Below are positions 8,813-18,072 of a DNA stretch of 64,000 nucleotides, in pieces; position 1 is the first letter of the stretch; each line of letters begins with the position of its first letter. The notes under the pieces were generated by a model. It was not told the DNA's origin, did not search any database, and saw only the letters and a program-made list of their open reading frames with translations. This DNA comes from Kribbella soli. Lineage in GTDB: Bacteria; Actinomycetota; Actinomycetes; Propionibacteriales; Kribbellaceae. Where the stretch lies: assembly GCF_004331345.1 (NCBI RefSeq), contig NZ_SJJZ01000007.1, forward strand, positions 34,653 through 98,652, in the 5' to 3' direction. The position numbers and the translations under genes were made by a program.

Positions 8813-8877
8813 CGGTCATGACCGTTCCGGTGACCATGGGGCACGCCACTCCTGGCACTCGACACGGACAGCCGACC

Positions 8878-11800
8878 CTAAGTGCGGACAATCTCACCTG
8901 CATCGGTCTGCTCTACGCGGAATCCCAGGCCGACTACAGCCACCCTCAGCTTCCCACCGAAATCTGCCTTGAACTCCTTGTAGCCTGTTGGCCCCAAGAT
9001 GTCCTGCAGAGCCTCGCCGAGTGTCAGCAGCGGAAGCTCTACCTCCGCTGACGCTGCCGCCTCGATCAACTCCTCGACCACCCGCCTGCGGTCGCCGTTG
9101 TGTCCCCGACTGCTGCGCAGTGCCGCGAGCAACGCGGGATCGATCCGGAACCTGCGTGCCTTGGGCGAAGGTTCCGGAGCGGGCTCGCTCTCGTCCACTG
9201 CATCCTCCGGCTCTTCCACCGGAGGCGCTTGGACCGTCGCGGCCACGCGATCAACCGGCCTGGTCACCCGGTCCAGATCCGCTCCCTTCAAGGCATCCGG
9301 CTCTTCGCCGGGGTAGGTCGGTTCCCATGCTCTGAGACCTTCGTAGCTGAAACCGAGGTAGAACTCGATCGACGCGTTGACGTCGCGCGACTGGCGAAAC
9401 TTGTTTCGCGGCGTGAAGAACGCCCGAAGCTTGCCGTTCGAGACGCGGACCAGGCCCGCCTGCGGACTGCGAATCTCCTCGATGATTCCAGACACCCGGC
9501 CGAGTTCATGCGGCCTGTTCCAGAAGGCCACCGGGCCGCGCCTCAGAGTTCCGAGTTCGCTGTAATGAACGAGAGGATGACTCCGCCCTTCGACACCGAG
9601 CCATTCGAAACTCCACTGTCGCCGTTCCTGCTTGCCCAGGCGGCTGCATTCTTCGAGGAAGAAGCGTATGCGATTCTGATCGCGGGCATCGCCGCGATAC
9701 CACGTCAAGAAATGCAATATGTACATGTAGTAGTTGGCATCAAGGCTCTTCTTCTCGGTCGCGTACCACCCGAGTCGTTCCATCGCATCGGCGTCGGTGT
9801 ACTCCGGGAGCCGGCGGTACGACTGGAACCACAACCTCAGATCCGCATCGCTCGCCCGGCCGTCGCGAACTCTGCCTTCCGCCATCTGGGCGATGGTCCG
9901 CATGTCGTCCGCGGACACCAGCGACCAGTCACGGTGCGCACTCGAGTACAGGGTCCGCGCGATCGCCAGATCGATATCCGGCGAGTCGGACCGCTCCTCC
10001 CGCATCCGGCGCCACTCCTCGACAAGACGCTCGACGTCGCCGTAGAGCAGATCCAGCTGCTGGTTCAGCTTCTTGTAGTAGTCGTCCTCGCTGTCGAGAT
10101 CGCGAAGGTTGCTGAGCAGGCTTTCGGCGAGCGCGATCTGCTTGGTTGCCCACAGGCTCGCCGGACTGTTCAGTGCGACAAAATCGACGAGGCTGCCCTC
10201 TCCCGACGATCGCCAGAGCTTCTCCACCACGGTCGCGATCAACTGAATCGGCGTCACCCACGCGTACTCGCTCCCGCGCCGCCTGCCAGCCTCACCGAAC
10301 GCCTCGATCGCGAGATCGAAGAGCGGCGAGATGTCGGAGAGAATCGCCTCGGGCGTGTACTTGCCCTGATCGCTGCGCAGTAGTTCGTCGATCCGGTTCT
10401 CGACCCAGAATCGGCGGACCATGCCGAGCGTATGGAAATGCGTCGAATCGCTGCCGTGCGACTTCTCGACGGCTTTCTGCACATACTCCTCGGCGCGACG
10501 GAAGTCGCCACGCACGCGGTAGATATGGTAGCGGCCACGGTGGTTCCAGAAATGTGGATTGTTCGGGCACCGGTCGGTCAGTTCCTTGAAGACCATCTCG
10601 GCGGCTTCCATCGGCATGGCCTGAATCAGTTCAGAAAAGCTGTCCCCCCGCCTGCCGTCGGACGACCAACTGGTGCGCCTGATGAACAGTTCCCCGAGCA
10701 GCCGCGCTGCGGTGTCGCTGTCCGGTCCGACCACACTCGTGACCTTGCGGATGAAATTCACAGATATCTGACCGAGACCGGGCTGCTCGCCGCCGGCGAT
10801 CCCGTCCAGGACCTGTTCAGCGATCAAGGGATGGAGCAATCGGAGCGAGCTGTTCTCAACCACGACCAAGTGCCGTAGGTCCGGACCGAGCAACTCGGTC
10901 AACGCGTCGTCGGATTCCTCGCCGACCGGCCGGCTCGACGGCGAGAGCCACACTCTCACCAGGGCGAGAGGGAGTCCACGACCTTGGCCGTAGCGCGTGA
11001 TCAAGGCCAGGTGTCGTGCCACCTCGCGCTGACCCGATGTGAGCCGTTGCAGATGATTCCGAACGTACGGGACGAGGCCCTCGAACTGCTCGTCGTACAC
11101 GAGCAGGCCCAGATAGAACGGAGACAGCTTCGATGCTGGAACCAGCTCGCCGGATTCGCCCACCCGGAGTTCGTCCAGCGCGTGCCTCGCCCGGTCGGTC
11201 TCGGCCCGTTGCCTGTACTCACGAATGAAACGCGCCAGCTCGTTTCCTTGGAGTGGATCCATCAGGCTGTGCCGGCGACCGCGGCTCACGTTCGTGCGAT
11301 TGATCCACAGGAATACTGCGCGGGAGTTCCGCTGTCTCAGATCCTGGAGCAGGTCCTCTCTGTCCGATTCCGACAGAATTGCCGCCTCCGCAACGATGAA
11401 GGCGGACAGACCGGTCTCTTGATAGATCTCGTCGATCCGGTCCGCCGTCGTCGTCGAGTATCCGCGCAGGATGGCGGTCGGATGCGAGAGATGGAGGTCC
11501 CAAGCTACTCGCCGAGTCAGCGATGTTCCGCCCGCGCCCGGCGAGTGGTCGAGTGTGACGATGCTGAGCTGATGGGTGTCGAGCCGGTCGGCGATATCCC
11601 GGGTCAACGGCAGCAGCGCATCGCGACGAATGTCGATCGCGGCAGCGAGCTCCGCCCAGGTGGGCGTGCGCCCGCGCCAGAATTCGTCGGTCAACGGCTC
11701 GATACTCGACTCGGCCTCTTCGATGACCTCTGAATGCAGGAGCTCCAGATCGACGCCAAGACGATTGAGATCCACCCGGGACAGCCGCCAGCTCCCGTTC

Positions 11801-13644
11801 AGCCCAGGCAGCGTTACTTGCGGTCCGACAATCGGCGGCAGCGACTCGGCAATGGTCTTGGTGAAGACATCGAGATCGAAGCCGTCGAAGGCCGGCGCCT
11901 GTGCGAGATCCACCCTGAGTGCGATTCCGCCATAAACCTCGTCGATGTAGTCGACGACCTGATCGATATGCGGGCTGTGCTGTCCGGAGCGCAGACACAT
12001 CACACCGACCGACTGGTTCGGAGTGCCGTTGTAGGTCGCGTCGACCAGGGCGCGGACCCTGTGGAGAGAGCGCTTCCGGCGCCAGTCCTCAATCGACACT
12101 GAGCCTTCCTCGTTGTGGGACTTCCAGCCGTTGGCCATGCACCAGTTCGTGGCAAGGACGGGCGAGACAGGCTGTTCGTTCGCTCCGAACAGACTCACGT
12201 GCCGCTGGTTCCGCAGCTTCGCAAGCATCACGTGGGCGAGCCCTGTGGAGTCGCTGTCCGGATCGAGGTCGATCACGTTCGTCCAGCGCCCTCGCGCCAA
12301 CGCCGCCAGCTCCGGAGCGGCTGACACACGATCGGCGATCAGGATCAGGTCCATCGAACTATGAGCGTCACGGAACGGCGTCCACAGCTTTACTGCCTCC
12401 GCCGCCGTCAGGACCTTCGCATCTGGCGTCTGCCGCGAATCGGCCGCACTCATCCCCCCCGCGACCGCCAGCCACAGGGGCGGGTAGAACTCGCGGAGCA
12501 GCAGCCGCAATGCCCAGGCTGCACTGATGATGCATGCGCGCCGCACGTCTGCCGAGTCGAGAGGTTTCGCAGCCCAATCCAGACCGGCCGCCACTCGCGC
12601 CAGCAGATACTGACGCCGCCAGACGTCAGGACGCTTCGGTTCCAGCTCTTCGAGGGTTGCGGTCGCCGCTTCTCTGACGCTCCTCAGCTGTCGTACCAGT
12701 CCGCTGTCGGCACCGTCCAGGTCGACCTGGATCACCGCTTGTGCGGAGTCGAGACGAGACAGGACGGGAACGATCCGTCCAGCGCTCAGAGTGTTCATGC
12801 CGTGCACCAGAAGCGACAGCTCGAGATAGGCGTGGTCGAACAGCAACGGCGTCGGATCGACCTTGTCGACATCGATCAGCCAGTACCGCAGATCATTGGT
12901 CAGCGCCGATCCGCACACCAGGATGTTCCGCAGGTGAAGGTCGCCGTGCACCGCTCCCTCGAAGCAGGCGAGTTCGCCGTCGCGGAAATCCATGCGGCTC
13001 AGGACCTTCAACGGATTCGGGAGCAACTCCCCCTCGTAGGTAAAAGCCGAGTCCGACCAGCCTTGTTCAGCCAGGAGTGCGGCGATCCTCGCACCCCTAC
13101 GATTTGACGGAAAGCCGGATCCCAGCCACTGATGCATCACCTCGTGCAGCAACAGCCGATAGTTCGGCGGCCCTGCGGTTGCTATCTGGTCACGCAGCAG
13201 ATCGCCTGCGGCCCGCCCGCAGATCTCGGTCCTGTCCTCGAAATCGACACGTTCCGCCGAGCGAGCGCTCTCGAGTGAGTAGCCGGCCACGTCATAGACA
13301 TCGACCGAGATCCCCGCGTCAGCTACCGAGTAGATCAGGCTCGGCACGTGGTCGCTCGCGAACGTCTCGAGCCCGGCGACAAATGCTTGATGTGCGTTTG
13401 CCTGGCTCTTCCCCGTCGAGTGCGCGACCTTGAGGACAAACTGGCCGTCCAGTTGGTGACCATCGAGATCACCGACCCCGTCGATATCGCAGAGGCTGAC
13501 CTCTGCGTCCGTGTATCCGCCCCCCAGGGCTTTCAGTAGTGTCACTCTCGCCGATGCGGGGAGGCGGCTGTTCAGCAACCTCAATCCCTCATCGAGCAGA
13601 TCCTGACTTGTGCTTATGCTCTTATCCGATAGGTCCCCACCCAT
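8878..13644 (-). CDS. SAMD9-like STAND NTPase with N-terminal phosphotransferase-like domain
   Basis: 1588 residues, predicted cytoplasmic. (1) About 1-400: APH/choline-kinase-like fold with ATP-lysine segment FVLKVAH (~70), catalytic loop AVHGDLHLRNILV (~229) and metal-binding LIDVDKV (~255), so nominally active. (2) About 420-690: linker ending FWRGRTPTWAEL then IDIRRD, the SAMD9-type lead-in to the NTPase. (3) P-loop TLDHSPGAGGTSLTRR (~694-709), with a Walker-B-like hydrophobic strand and acidic cluster near 750-780. (4) About 1020-1350: helical repeats, including NPHFWNHRGRYHIYRVRGDF, close to the SAMD9 TPR. (5) About 1378-1440: OB-like segment ending FYLGFSYEGLRAW. (6) About 1508-1588: basic winged-helix/LOTUS-like tail. 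SAMD9-family STAND proteins are sensors or effectors in antiviral defence; the defence role here is inferred. The stretch is less GC-rich than its neighbours, suggesting transfer. The ATG at 13644 has no strong ribosome site. Confidence 0.85.
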   Translation of the reverse strand: MGGDLSDKSISTSQDLLDEGLRLLNSRLPASARVTLLKALGGGYTDAEVSLCDIDGVGDLDGHQLDGQFVLKVAHSTGKSQANAHQAFVAGLETFASDHVPSLIYSVADAGISVDVYDVAGYSLESARSAERVDFEDRTEICGRAAGDLLRDQIATAGPPNYRLLLHEVMHQWLGSGFPSNRRGARIAALLAEQGWSDSAFTYEGELLPNPLKVLSRMDFRDGELACFEGAVHGDLHLRNILVCGSALTNDLRYWLIDVDKVDPTPLLFDHAYLELSLLVHGMNTLSAGRIVPVLSRLDSAQAVIQVDLDGADSGLVRQLRSVREAATATLEELEPKRPDVWRRQYLLARVAAGLDWAAKPLDSADVRRACIISAAWALRLLLREFYPPLWLAVAGGMSAADSRQTPDAKVLTAAEAVKLWTPFRDAHSSMDLILIADRVSAAPELAALARGRWTNVIDLDPDSDSTGLAHVMLAKLRNQRHVSLFGANEQPVSPVLATNWCMANGWKSHNEEGSVSIEDWRRKRSLHRVRALVDATYNGTPNQSVGVMCLRSGQHSPHIDQVVDYIDEVYGGIALRVDLAQAPAFDGFDLDVFTKTIAESLPPIVGPQVTLPGLNGSWRLSRVDLNRLGVDLELLHSEVIEEAESSIEPLTDEFWRGRTPTWAELAAAIDIRRDALLPLTRDIADRLDTHQLSIVTLDHSPGAGGTSLTRRVAWDLHLSHPTAILRGYSTTTADRIDEIYQETGLSAFIVAEAAILSESDREDLLQDLRQRNSRAVFLWINRTNVSRGRRHSLMDPLQGNELARFIREYRQRAETDRARHALDELRVGESGELVPASKLSPFYLGLLVYDEQFEGLVPYVRNHLQRLTSGQREVARHLALITRYGQGRGLPLALVRVWLSPSSRPVGEESDDALTELLGPDLRHLVVVENSSLRLLHPLIAEQVLDGIAGGEQPGLGQISVNFIRKVTSVVGPDSDTAARLLGELFIRRTSWSSDGRRGDSFSELIQAMPMEAAEMVFKELTDRCPNNPHFWNHRGRYHIYRVRGDFRRAEEYVQKAVEKSHGSDSTHFHTLGMVRRFWVENRIDELLRSDQGKYTPEAILSDISPLFDLAIEAFGEAGRRRGSEYAWVTPIQLIATVVEKLWRSSGEGSLVDFVALNSPASLWATKQIALAESLLSNLRDLDSEDDYYKKLNQQLDLLYGDVERLVEEWRRMREERSDSPDIDLAIARTLYSSAHRDWSLVSADDMRTIAQMAEGRVRDGRASDADLRLWFQSYRRLPEYTDADAMERLGWYATEKKSLDANYYMYILHFLTWYRGDARDQNRIRFFLEECSRLGKQERRQWSFEWLGVEGRSHPLVHYSELGTLRRGPVAFWNRPHELGRVSGIIEEIRSPQAGLVRVSNGKLRAFFTPRNKFRQSRDVNASIEFYLGFSYEGLRAWEPTYPGEEPDALKGADLDRVTRPVDRVAATVQAPPVEEPEDAVDESEPAPEPSPKARRFRIDPALLAALRSSRGHNGDRRRVVEELIEAAASAEVELPLLTLGEALQDILGPTGYKEFKADFGGKLRVAVVGLGFRVEQTDAGEIVRT

Positions 13645-13720
13645 GTGGCGTAGGTTACATGGATGGTTGCGGAGAGGTACATATCCAGCCTCTACTCAGC
13701 CCGATGTCTGCGCCAACTCG

Positions 13721-14290
13721 TTACGGCCAGGACTTCGCGAGGAGCGCGCGGGTGTCCGGGAGGAGTTGGGGCAGGACCTTGGTGTGGGCGATGGCGGGCA
13801 TGAAGTTGGTGTCGCCGGCCCACCTCGGGACCACGTGCTGGTGCAGGTGGGCGGCGATGCCGGCGCCGGCGATCTCGCCCTGGTTCATGCCGATGTTGAA
13901 GCCCTGCGCCCCCGACACCGTGCGGATCGCCTGCATCGCCTGCCGGGTCAGCGTGGAGACGTCGGCGACCTCCGCGTCGGTCAGCTCGGTGTAGTCCGCG
14001 ACGTGCCGGTACGGCACGACCATCAGGTGGCCCGGGTTGTACGGGTACAGATTCAGGACGGCGTACGCCGCCTCACCGCGGTGCACGATCAACGCGTCCG
14101 CGTCCGGCAGCCCCGGCAGCCGGCAGAACGGGCAGCCCGCGCCGGCCTCGGAGCTCGTCGGCTTGTTCTCCCCCTCGATGTACGCCATCCGATGCGGTGT
14201 CCACAACCGCATGAACGGATCGGGGGCCCCGACCCCATCCTGCCGCACCAGTTCTTCAGGTGTGTACGGCGAGTCGGGGTTGTCCGTCAT
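13721..14290 (-). CDS. HIT family protein, Ap4A phosphorylase-like (Rv2613c type)
   Basis: 189 residues. A zinc-type CPFCRLPG near residue 53 is followed by the triad AAHLHQHVVPRW (~150), where Gln in HLHQH is typical of the Ap4A phosphorylase branch. The N-terminal RLWTPHRMAYIEG is also a hallmark of this actinobacterial group. The known mycobacterial homologue phosphorolyses diadenosine tetraphosphate. The start overlaps the thrS stop (ATGA, 14287-14290). In mycobacteria pgsA follows directly; here the STAND gene and three others intervene. Confidence 0.9.
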   Translation of the reverse strand: MTDNPDSPYTPEELVRQDGVGAPDPFMRLWTPHRMAYIEGENKPTSSEAGAGCPFCRLPGLPDADALIVHRGEAAYAVLNLYPYNPGHLMVVPYRHVADYTELTDAEVADVSTLTRQAMQAIRTVSGAQGFNIGMNQGEIAGAGIAAHLHQHVVPRWAGDTNFMPAIAHTKVLPQLLPDTRALLAKSWP

Positions 14291-16308
14291 ACCTGGACGC
14301 GCTTCTGCACGGACTCGACGATCTCGGCCACGGCGTCGGCGATCGGTACGCCGTTCTTCTGCGTGCCGTCGCGGTACCGGAAGGAGACCGATCCGGCCGA
14401 CATGTCGTCGTCGCCGGCGATCAGCATGTACGGCACCTTGGCCTTCTGGGCGTTCCGGATCTTCTTCTGCATCCGGTCGTCGGACGCGTCGACCTCGATC
14501 CGGATCCCCTGCGCCTTCAGCTGCTTGGCGATCTCGAACAGGTAGTCCACGTGCCCGTCGGTGATCGGGATGCCGATCACCTGGACCGGGGCCAGCCAGG
14601 GCGGGAACACACCGGCGTAGTGCTCGGTCAGCACCGCGACGAACCGCTCGATCGAGCCGAAGAGCGCACGGTGGATCATCACCGGCCGCTGCCGGGAGCC
14701 GTCCGGCGCGGTGTACTCCAGCCCGAATCGCTCCGGCAGGTTGAAGTCCAGCTGGATCGTCGACATCTGCCAGGTCCGGCCGATCGCGTCCCGGGTCTGG
14801 ACGGAGATCTTCGGGCCGTAGAACGCGGCGCCGCCCGGGTCCGGGACCAGCTCGAGACCGGAGCCCTCGGCAACTTCCCGGAGCGTCTCGGTGGCCTCCT
14901 CCCAGACCTCGTCGGAGCCGACGAACTTGTCCGGGTTCTTGGTGGAGAGCTCGAGGTAGAAGTCGTCCAGGCCGTAGTCGGCGAGCAGGCCGAGCACGAA
15001 CGTCAGCAGCTTGCGCAGCTCGTCGCGCATCTGCTCACGGGTGCAGTAGATGTGCGCGTCGTCCTGGGTGAAGCCGCGGGCCCGGGTCATGCCGTGCACG
15101 ACGCCGGACTTCTCCAGCCGGTAGACCGTGCCGAACTCGAACAGCCGCAGCGGCAGCTCCCGGTACGACCGGCCGCGGGCGGCGAAGATCAGGTTGTGCA
15201 TCGGGCAGTTCATCGGCTTCAGGTAGTAGTCCTGGCCCTGCTTGCGGATCTGCCCGTCCGCGCCACGCTCCTCGTCCAGGTGCATGGGCGGGTACATGCC
15301 GTCGGCGTACCAGTCCAGGTGACCGGAGGTCTCGAACAGCTGGCCCTTGGTGATGTGCGGCGAGTAGACGAACTCGTAGTCGTCCTCGACGTGCCGCTGG
15401 CGGGAGTAGTCCTCCATCACCTTCCGCAGCACGCCGCCCTTGGGGTGGAACACCGCGAGACCGGAGCCGATCTCGTCCGGGAAGCTGAACAGGTCGAGCT
15501 CGGTGCCGAGCTTGCGGTGGTCGCGCTTGGCGGCCTCCTCGAGCCTTGTCAGGTACGCCTTCAGCTCGTCGCGGGACTCCCAGGCGGTGCCGTAGATCCG
15601 CTGCAGCTGCGGGTTCTTCTCGCTCCCCCGCCAGTACGCCGCCGCCGTACGCATCAGCTTGAAGTTGCCGAGGTAGCCGGTGGCCGGGACGTGCGGGCCG
15701 CGGCACAGGTCCTTCCAGGCGACGCTGTCGTCGCGCCGGACGTTGTCATAGATCGTCAGCTCACCGCCACCGACCTCCACCGAAGCGCCCTCGGCCGCGT
15801 CGGCCGCGGAGCCCTTGATGCCGATCAGCTCGAGCTTGTACGGCTCGGTCGCGAGCTCGTCGCGGGCGTCGTCGTCGGAGACCACCCGGCGGCTGAACCG
15901 CTGCCGCTCCTTGATGATCTGCTGCATCTTCTTCTCGAGCTTGGTCAGGTCCTCCGGCGTGAACGGCGTCGGTACGTCGAAGTCGTAGTAGAACCCGTTC
16001 TCCACCGGCGGGCCGATGCCGAGCTTGGCCTCCGGGAACAGGTCCTGCACCGCCTGCGCGAGGACGTGCGCGGTCGAGTGCCGGATGATCGCCCGGCCGT
16101 CCTCCGACGCCGCCTTGACCGGCTCGATCTCGTCGCCGTCGGCGACCACCCGGGACAGGTCCCGCAGCTCACCGTTGACCCGGGCGGCGATGGCGGAGCG
16201 GTCCTGGCCGAAGATTCCGGCGAACAGCTCCCCGATCGTCGTCGTCTCGGTCACACTCCGCTCAGCCTCGCCCTCGACGCCGATCAGATGGACCTTGACT
16301 TCCGACAC
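14287..16308 (-). CDS. thrS: Threonine-tRNA ligase
   Basis: 673 residues. Start taken at GTG 16308 with GAGGAG five bases upstream; an alternative GTG six bases earlier has no room for a ribosome site. N-terminal TGS domain, then the editing/SAD-type zinc region with HSTAHVLAQAV, the class II core with GPHVPATG and the motif around PMNCPMHNLIF (zinc/active site Cys), and a C-terminal anticodon-binding domain beginning near PVQVIGIPITDGH. Catalyses threonylation of tRNA-Thr in the cytoplasm. First gene of the thrS-HIT pair. I see no T-box leader. Confidence 0.96.
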   Translation of the reverse strand: MSEVKVHLIGVEGEAERSVTETTTIGELFAGIFGQDRSAIAARVNGELRDLSRVVADGDEIEPVKAASEDGRAIIRHSTAHVLAQAVQDLFPEAKLGIGPPVENGFYYDFDVPTPFTPEDLTKLEKKMQQIIKERQRFSRRVVSDDDARDELATEPYKLELIGIKGSAADAAEGASVEVGGGELTIYDNVRRDDSVAWKDLCRGPHVPATGYLGNFKLMRTAAAYWRGSEKNPQLQRIYGTAWESRDELKAYLTRLEEAAKRDHRKLGTELDLFSFPDEIGSGLAVFHPKGGVLRKVMEDYSRQRHVEDDYEFVYSPHITKGQLFETSGHLDWYADGMYPPMHLDEERGADGQIRKQGQDYYLKPMNCPMHNLIFAARGRSYRELPLRLFEFGTVYRLEKSGVVHGMTRARGFTQDDAHIYCTREQMRDELRKLLTFVLGLLADYGLDDFYLELSTKNPDKFVGSDEVWEEATETLREVAEGSGLELVPDPGGAAFYGPKISVQTRDAIGRTWQMSTIQLDFNLPERFGLEYTAPDGSRQRPVMIHRALFGSIERFVAVLTEHYAGVFPPWLAPVQVIGIPITDGHVDYLFEIAKQLKAQGIRIEVDASDDRMQKKIRNAQKAKVPYMLIAGDDDMSAGSVSFRYRDGTQKNGVPIADAVAEIVESVQKRVQV

Positions 16309-16507
16309 GTTCACTCCTCGGGTCTCGACCAGCCGATTACCGGTCACGCCACAGATGGTATCGACATCGCGGCGACCGCCTGACGCCGTATCCACAGGTC
16401 CGCCGATCTGACGAAAGTAGGGGGCAGCACCAGCCGATGGTCCGATGTGACCGGGAGCCGGAATTCCTAGGTTCGAAGAACCACAACGAGCCAGGAAGGG
16501 CCCCGGC

Positions 16508-17425
16508 GTGATCACGCTCGAAGGACTCACCAAGAGGTACGGCGCGACCACCGCGGTGGACTCGCTCGACCTCACCATCTCCCCCGGCCGGGTCACCGGC
16601 TTCCTCGGGCCGAACGGCGCCGGCAAGTCGACCACGATGCGGATGATCCTCGGTCTCGACAGCCCGTCCGACGGCACCGCACTGGTCGACGGACGCCCGT
16701 ACGCCGAGTGGCCGAGGCCGCTGACCAAGGTCGGTGCCCTGCTCGACGCCAAGGCCCTGCACCCCCGCCGGTCCGCCCGCGGCCACCTGGTCGCGATGGC
16801 CCGCAGCAACGGCGTCCCGGTCAGTCGCGTCGACGAGGTGCTGTCGATCGTCGGCCTCGATGCGGTGACCAGAAAACGCGCCGGGCAGTTCTCCCTCGGG
16901 ATGGGCCAGCGCCTCGGCATCGCCGGCGCGCTGCTCGGCGATCCCGAGGTGCTGATGTTCGACGAGCCGGTGAACGGCCTCGACCCGGACGGTGTTCGCT
17001 GGGTCCGTGAGCTGATGCGCTCGCTCGCGGCCGAGGGCCGCACGGTCTTCGTCTCCAGCCACCTGATGAGCGAGATGCAGCTGACCGCCGATCAGCTGGT
17101 CGTGATCGGTCGCGGCCGCCTCATCGCGGACGCCGCGGTCGGCGACGTGATCGCGGGGTCGTCCAGGACCACGATCGTCGTCCGGGTCCCCGATCCAGCG
17201 CAGCTCGCCGTACTGCGGGATCGGCTGACGGCTGAGGCGGAGCGGGTGGAGACGGCTGACGAGCGGCTCGTGGTGACCGGCGTACCGGCCGAACGAGTCG
17301 GCGATCTCGCGCACGCACTCGGCGTACGGCTGCACGAGCTGGCGACGGAGCGTGCTTCGCTCGAGGAGGCCTACATGGAGCTCACGGCGGACAGTGTCGA
17401 GTACGGCGTGGCGGTGGCGTCATGA
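16508..17425 (+). CDS. ABC transporter ATP-binding protein
   Basis: 305 residues. Walker A GPNGAGKST (~38), Q-loop region around GALLDAKALH, signature FSLGMGQR (variant of LSGGQ), Walker B VLMFDEP and H-loop SSHLM are all present. The C-terminal about 90 residues form an accessory domain, as in DrrA/BcrA-type exporters. GTG start at 16508 follows GGAAGGG. It overlaps the DedA gene by 4 bp, which in turn overlaps the permease gene, so ATPase and permease form one transporter with the DedA protein between them. Confidence 0.9.
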   Translation: MITLEGLTKRYGATTAVDSLDLTISPGRVTGFLGPNGAGKSTTMRMILGLDSPSDGTALVDGRPYAEWPRPLTKVGALLDAKALHPRRSARGHLVAMARSNGVPVSRVDEVLSIVGLDAVTRKRAGQFSLGMGQRLGIAGALLGDPEVLMFDEPVNGLDPDGVRWVRELMRSLAAEGRTVFVSSHLMSEMQLTADQLVVIGRGRLIADAAVGDVIAGSSRTTIVVRVPDPAQLAVLRDRLTAEAERVETADERLVVTGVPAERVGDLAHALGVRLHELATERASLEEAYMELTADSVEYGVAVAS

Positions 17426-18072
17426 GCGACGCGATCCTGCACTTCGCGAACGAGTTGATGTCGTCATGGTGGATCTACCTTGCGTTGTGGGGATTCGCCG
17501 CGCTCGACGGGTTCTTCCCTGCCATCCCCTCGGAAACCCTCGTGGTGACGGCGGGGGTGTTCGCTGCGGCCAGTGGTGAGCCCAACCTGTACGCCGTGAT
17601 TGTGGTGGCTGCCGTCGGCGCCTTCATCGGCGATCACGTCTCCTACGCGCTCGGCCGCGGCGCCGGCGGGCGGTTGCTCGACCGGATGAGGCCGGGGACC
17701 AAGCGGTACGCCGCGGTGCTCTGGGCGCGACAGACTCTCGCCGAGCGCGGCGGACTGGTCCTCGTGGTCGCTCGGTACGTACCGGGCGGACGCACTGCGG
17801 TCACGCTGACGATGGGATCGGTGCGCTACCCACTCCGGCAGTTCTCGGCGTACGCCGCGCTGGCAGCGATCAGCTGGGGCATCTACTGCACTCTGGTCGG
17901 CTACATCGGCGGGAAGGCGTTCGAGGACAACCCACTGAAAGGCGTGGTCCTCGGCATCGGACTGGCGCTCGCAGTCACGCTGATCGTCGAGGTCGTCCGG
18001 CATCGACTCAAGAAACGGCGTCAAGCTCAGCTCGAGCCTGAACGCGAACTCGTGGAAGCAGGTGACCGGTGA
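17422..18072 (+). CDS. DedA family integral membrane protein
   Basis: 216 residues with about five hydrophobic segments. Family marks include FFPAIPSETLVVTAG in the first membrane region, GAFIGDHVSYALGRGAG, and the arginine-containing VVARYVPGGRTAVTLTMG. DedA proteins are inner-membrane transporters or scramblase-like proteins implicated in lipid-carrier recycling and proton-motive-force homeostasis. Both ends overlap its neighbours by 4 bp (ATPase before, permease after), so it is made together with the ABC exporter. The C-terminus is basic and cytoplasmic (RHRLKKRRQ). Confidence 0.88.
   Translation: MSDAILHFANELMSSWWIYLALWGFAALDGFFPAIPSETLVVTAGVFAAASGEPNLYAVIVVAAVGAFIGDHVSYALGRGAGGRLLDRMRPGTKRYAAVLWARQTLAERGGLVLVVARYVPGGRTAVTLTMGSVRYPLRQFSAYAALAAISWGIYCTLVGYIGGKAFEDNPLKGVVLGIGLALAVTLIVEVVRHRLKKRRQAQLEPERELVEAGDR

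Noticed and set aside
14260..16383. 707-codon open frame on the plus strand
   Set aside because: Antisense shadow of thrS; composition is Arg/Val/Leu-rich with no motif, while the minus frame is an intact synthetase.
16309..16507. Possible T-box leader before thrS
   Set aside because: No specifier hairpin or conserved T-box sequence is visible; actinobacterial T-boxes are mostly translational and on ileS.
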